From NCBI GenBank assembly GCA_963575745.1, contig CAUYUJ010019370.1:635703-699702 (forward strand): 64,000 nucleotides of DNA. Reading direction: 5' to 3'. Shown piece after piece: positions 62,868 to 64,000 of this stretch. The notes below the pieces were generated by a model. The model was not told the DNA's origin. It saw only the letters and a list, made by a program, of their open reading frames with translations, and searched no databases. The position numbers and the translations under genes were made by a program. The number at the start of each line of letters is the position of its first letter. Position 1 is the first letter of the stretch. Origin of the DNA: Prorocentrum cordatum. Its lineage: Eukaryota > Sar > Dinophyceae > Prorocentrales > Prorocentraceae.

Positions 62868-63037
62868 ATGAGATGTGTTCGATGCGCGGCCCCCGGAAAT
62901 CTTGGCCCTTTCCCCAGGGCTGGTTCTTTCGTCCCGCCGTTTTTGACTGTCTCCAGGCCCCGTGAGGGCGCCCGGAAGGCGACAAGGGCTTGGCACCTCC
63001 CCCGTCGTGGTTTTTTCACGGCTCGAGGGTGTCTGGA
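62868..63037 (-). mobile_element. Inverted-repeat element IR-E, copy 6 (reverse)
   Basis: GATGTGTTCGATGCGCGGCC, CCAGGGCTGGTTCTTTCGTC and CGTCGTGGTTTTTTCACGGC to GGGTGTCTGG, the reverse of copy 5. Eleven bases separate it from the IR-F copy that follows. Confidence 0.75.
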
Positions 63038-63048
63038 GAAGGTTCTAT

Positions 63049-63251
63049 GGCCTCCCAGATGGGGCCCGAGGAGATAGGGTCGGTGGATCGCGCCACATCG
63101 CCGATGCACTGGCGATGTGGCTCGATGTGGGGCCCGAGATTCCTCACGCCGACGGCGCCGATGCATCGCCGATGTCGCCGATGCATCGGAGATGCATTGA
63201 GATGCGGTGCGGTCCGCCGACCCCATCTGCTCCGACCACATTTGGGAGGCC
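63049..63251. mobile_element. Inverted-repeat element IR-F, copy 3
   Basis: 203 bp. Arms of about 40 bp: GGCCTCCCAGATGGGGCCCG, then AGGAGATAGGGTCGGTGGAT, against the reverse complement at 63212-63251 (CCGACCCCATCTGCTCCGAC, CACATTTGGGAGGCC). The interior is built of GCCGATGCATCG hairpin units. Flanks are TCTAT at the left and TCTAA at the right, a possible imperfect 5-bp duplication. Confidence 0.8.
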
Positions 63252-63673
63252 TCTAAGGGTGGAGGTCAGACTCGGTTTTGTGGCGTTGTGAGGTGGGGTG
63301 CTGTGCCCTGAGATCCGCCATGTGGATTGTTCAGAGGTTGTTTTCGGATGCCTGGTGCTTTGCTGTGATGTGCCGTGGGTGGCTTCGCATTCGCATTCGG
63401 TTGCCAAATGGAGGCAGAGGACAGGGCTTCACAGGACTCAGCTGGGCCCAGGTGTTGCTGAAAGTTGGCACCCGGCCTGGGCGGGAGGCCGCATCTCAGA
63501 GGAAGGGAACTTAAGACGCCGGTACCGCTGCTCGTCCCGGAGAGCCTTTGTGGCCACGGCTAGAGAGTCTCCCCGAAATTCGGACCAGAATGCTCCCAGG
63601 AGAGGGCACGTTCGCGTCACCCCAGAGTCCGCCAGGGTCCTGGCTCCGCAGGTGTGCTCGCAGAGGCGCGGCG
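63252..63673. other. No recognised gene; upstream of CCCH exon
   Basis: Unique sequence. The frame of the following exon is open back into this stretch, but the residues there (RVRQGPGSAG) are not convincing. Confidence 0.4.
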
Positions 63674-64000
63674 ATGGTGGGTGCGTTCTCTTCCCGCCAG
63701 GCAGGTAACGGCGGCACTCTGCCCCCCCGCCCCGTCTGCAAGCACTTTGTCCGGGCGGGGCGGTGCCAGTACGCCGAGGCGTGCTTCTTCGCGCACCCCG
63801 AGGGCCGAGACGTCGAGGCGGCCAGGCGTGCGGAGCGGCGGCGCGAGGCGCCGAACCAGAAGGTGGCCAATCGCGGCGAGGGTCGCCGGAATCACGTCAA
63901 GAACGACAGCCGCGTGTCGGTTCTGCGTCGTTGGTTGCTCGACCAGTTCGGCCTGGAGCACCTCAGGAGCAGGCGAGGCGTGCTCGACGTGGCTGGCGGC
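63674..64000 (+). CDS. CCCH zinc-finger protein with GVLDVAGG motif, 5' part, cut by window end
   Basis: The frame is open to the end of the window. It has a textbook CCCH zinc finger, CKHFVRAGRCQYAEACFFAH (C-x8-C-x5-C-x3-H, 63737-63796), the kind that binds RNA. A basic linker (EAARRAERRREAPNQK) follows, then SVLRRWLLDQFGLEHLRSRR and GVLDVAGG at the edge. GVLDVAGG after an Arg/Trp-rich helix resembles the glycine-rich nucleotide-binding loop of a Rossmann-type (SAM-dependent methyltransferase-like) domain, so an RNA methyltransferase-like protein is possible. That part is inference. The exon probably starts after TTCCCGCCAG at 63701 (frame A-G-N-G-G-T-L-P-P-R-P-V). The ATG at 63674 is the alternative. 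Confidence 0.7.
   Translation, partial: MVGAFSSRQAGNGGTLPPRPVCKHFVRAGRCQYAEACFFAHPEGRDVEAARRAERRREAPNQKVANRGEGRRNHVKNDSRVSVLRRWLLDQFGLEHLRSRRGVLDVAGG

Overview
The window looks like nuclear DNA of a dinoflagellate. It is GC-rich and dominated by micro- and minisatellites. Its one clearly recognisable gene is cut into exons of 39-94 bp by introns of 0.6-12 kb, with GT, GC and GA donors. A 16-base near-match to the dinoflagellate spliced leader lies at 32269-32285. I cannot name the species. There are no operons, Shine-Dalgarno sites, tRNA or rRNA genes or CRISPR arrays that I could support.

Main gene (+ strand, about 7.2-40.3 kb): a ubiquitin-specific protease (USP/UCH family, peptidase C19). 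I traced it through seven exons: 7187-7264, 10497-10538, 11727-11765, 12356-12449, 24607-24660, 31937-32027 and 40256-about 40304. Reading phase is consistent at every junction. The joined product runs through the conserved USP blocks in family order: the CxxC block, DLWKLPP, the HLKRF block, GLDLS, NHSG...GHYTA, W.HFNDS and YVIFLVR. The 5' part with the Cys box is upstream or unrecognised.

Other coding material is less certain. Minus-strand candidates are an Ala-rich exon (1193-2445) and a Pro/Val-rich protein inside the largest USP intron (18628-19483, perhaps 16164-16472). Plus-strand candidates are 3768-4391 with an acidic continuation to about 5.5 kb, 34.3-35.5 kb, 45.8 kb and 55766-55919. 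At the right edge an open exon carries a CCCH zinc finger followed by a GVLDVAGG motif (63674-64000). A frameshifted LINE reverse transcriptase lies at 35780-37487.

The rest is mostly repeats. At least seven families of short (about 140-400 bp) inverted-repeat elements occur in several copies. They are called IR-A to IR-G here. IR-B has two 158-bp copies in opposite orientation, each flanked by a perfect 5-bp target-site duplication. IR-A and IR-G copies sit against splice-site-like sequence and resemble introner elements. Large satellites include about 24 copies of a 77-bp unit (53.1-55.0 kb), a 1.6-kb GGCTGA array (41.8-43.4 kb), a 73-bp array (41.4-41.8 kb), about 90-bp satellites at 21.3 and 38.4-40.0 kb that end at the same junction, long GAT arrays at 4.6 and 58 kb, and many GGA/TCC arrays.
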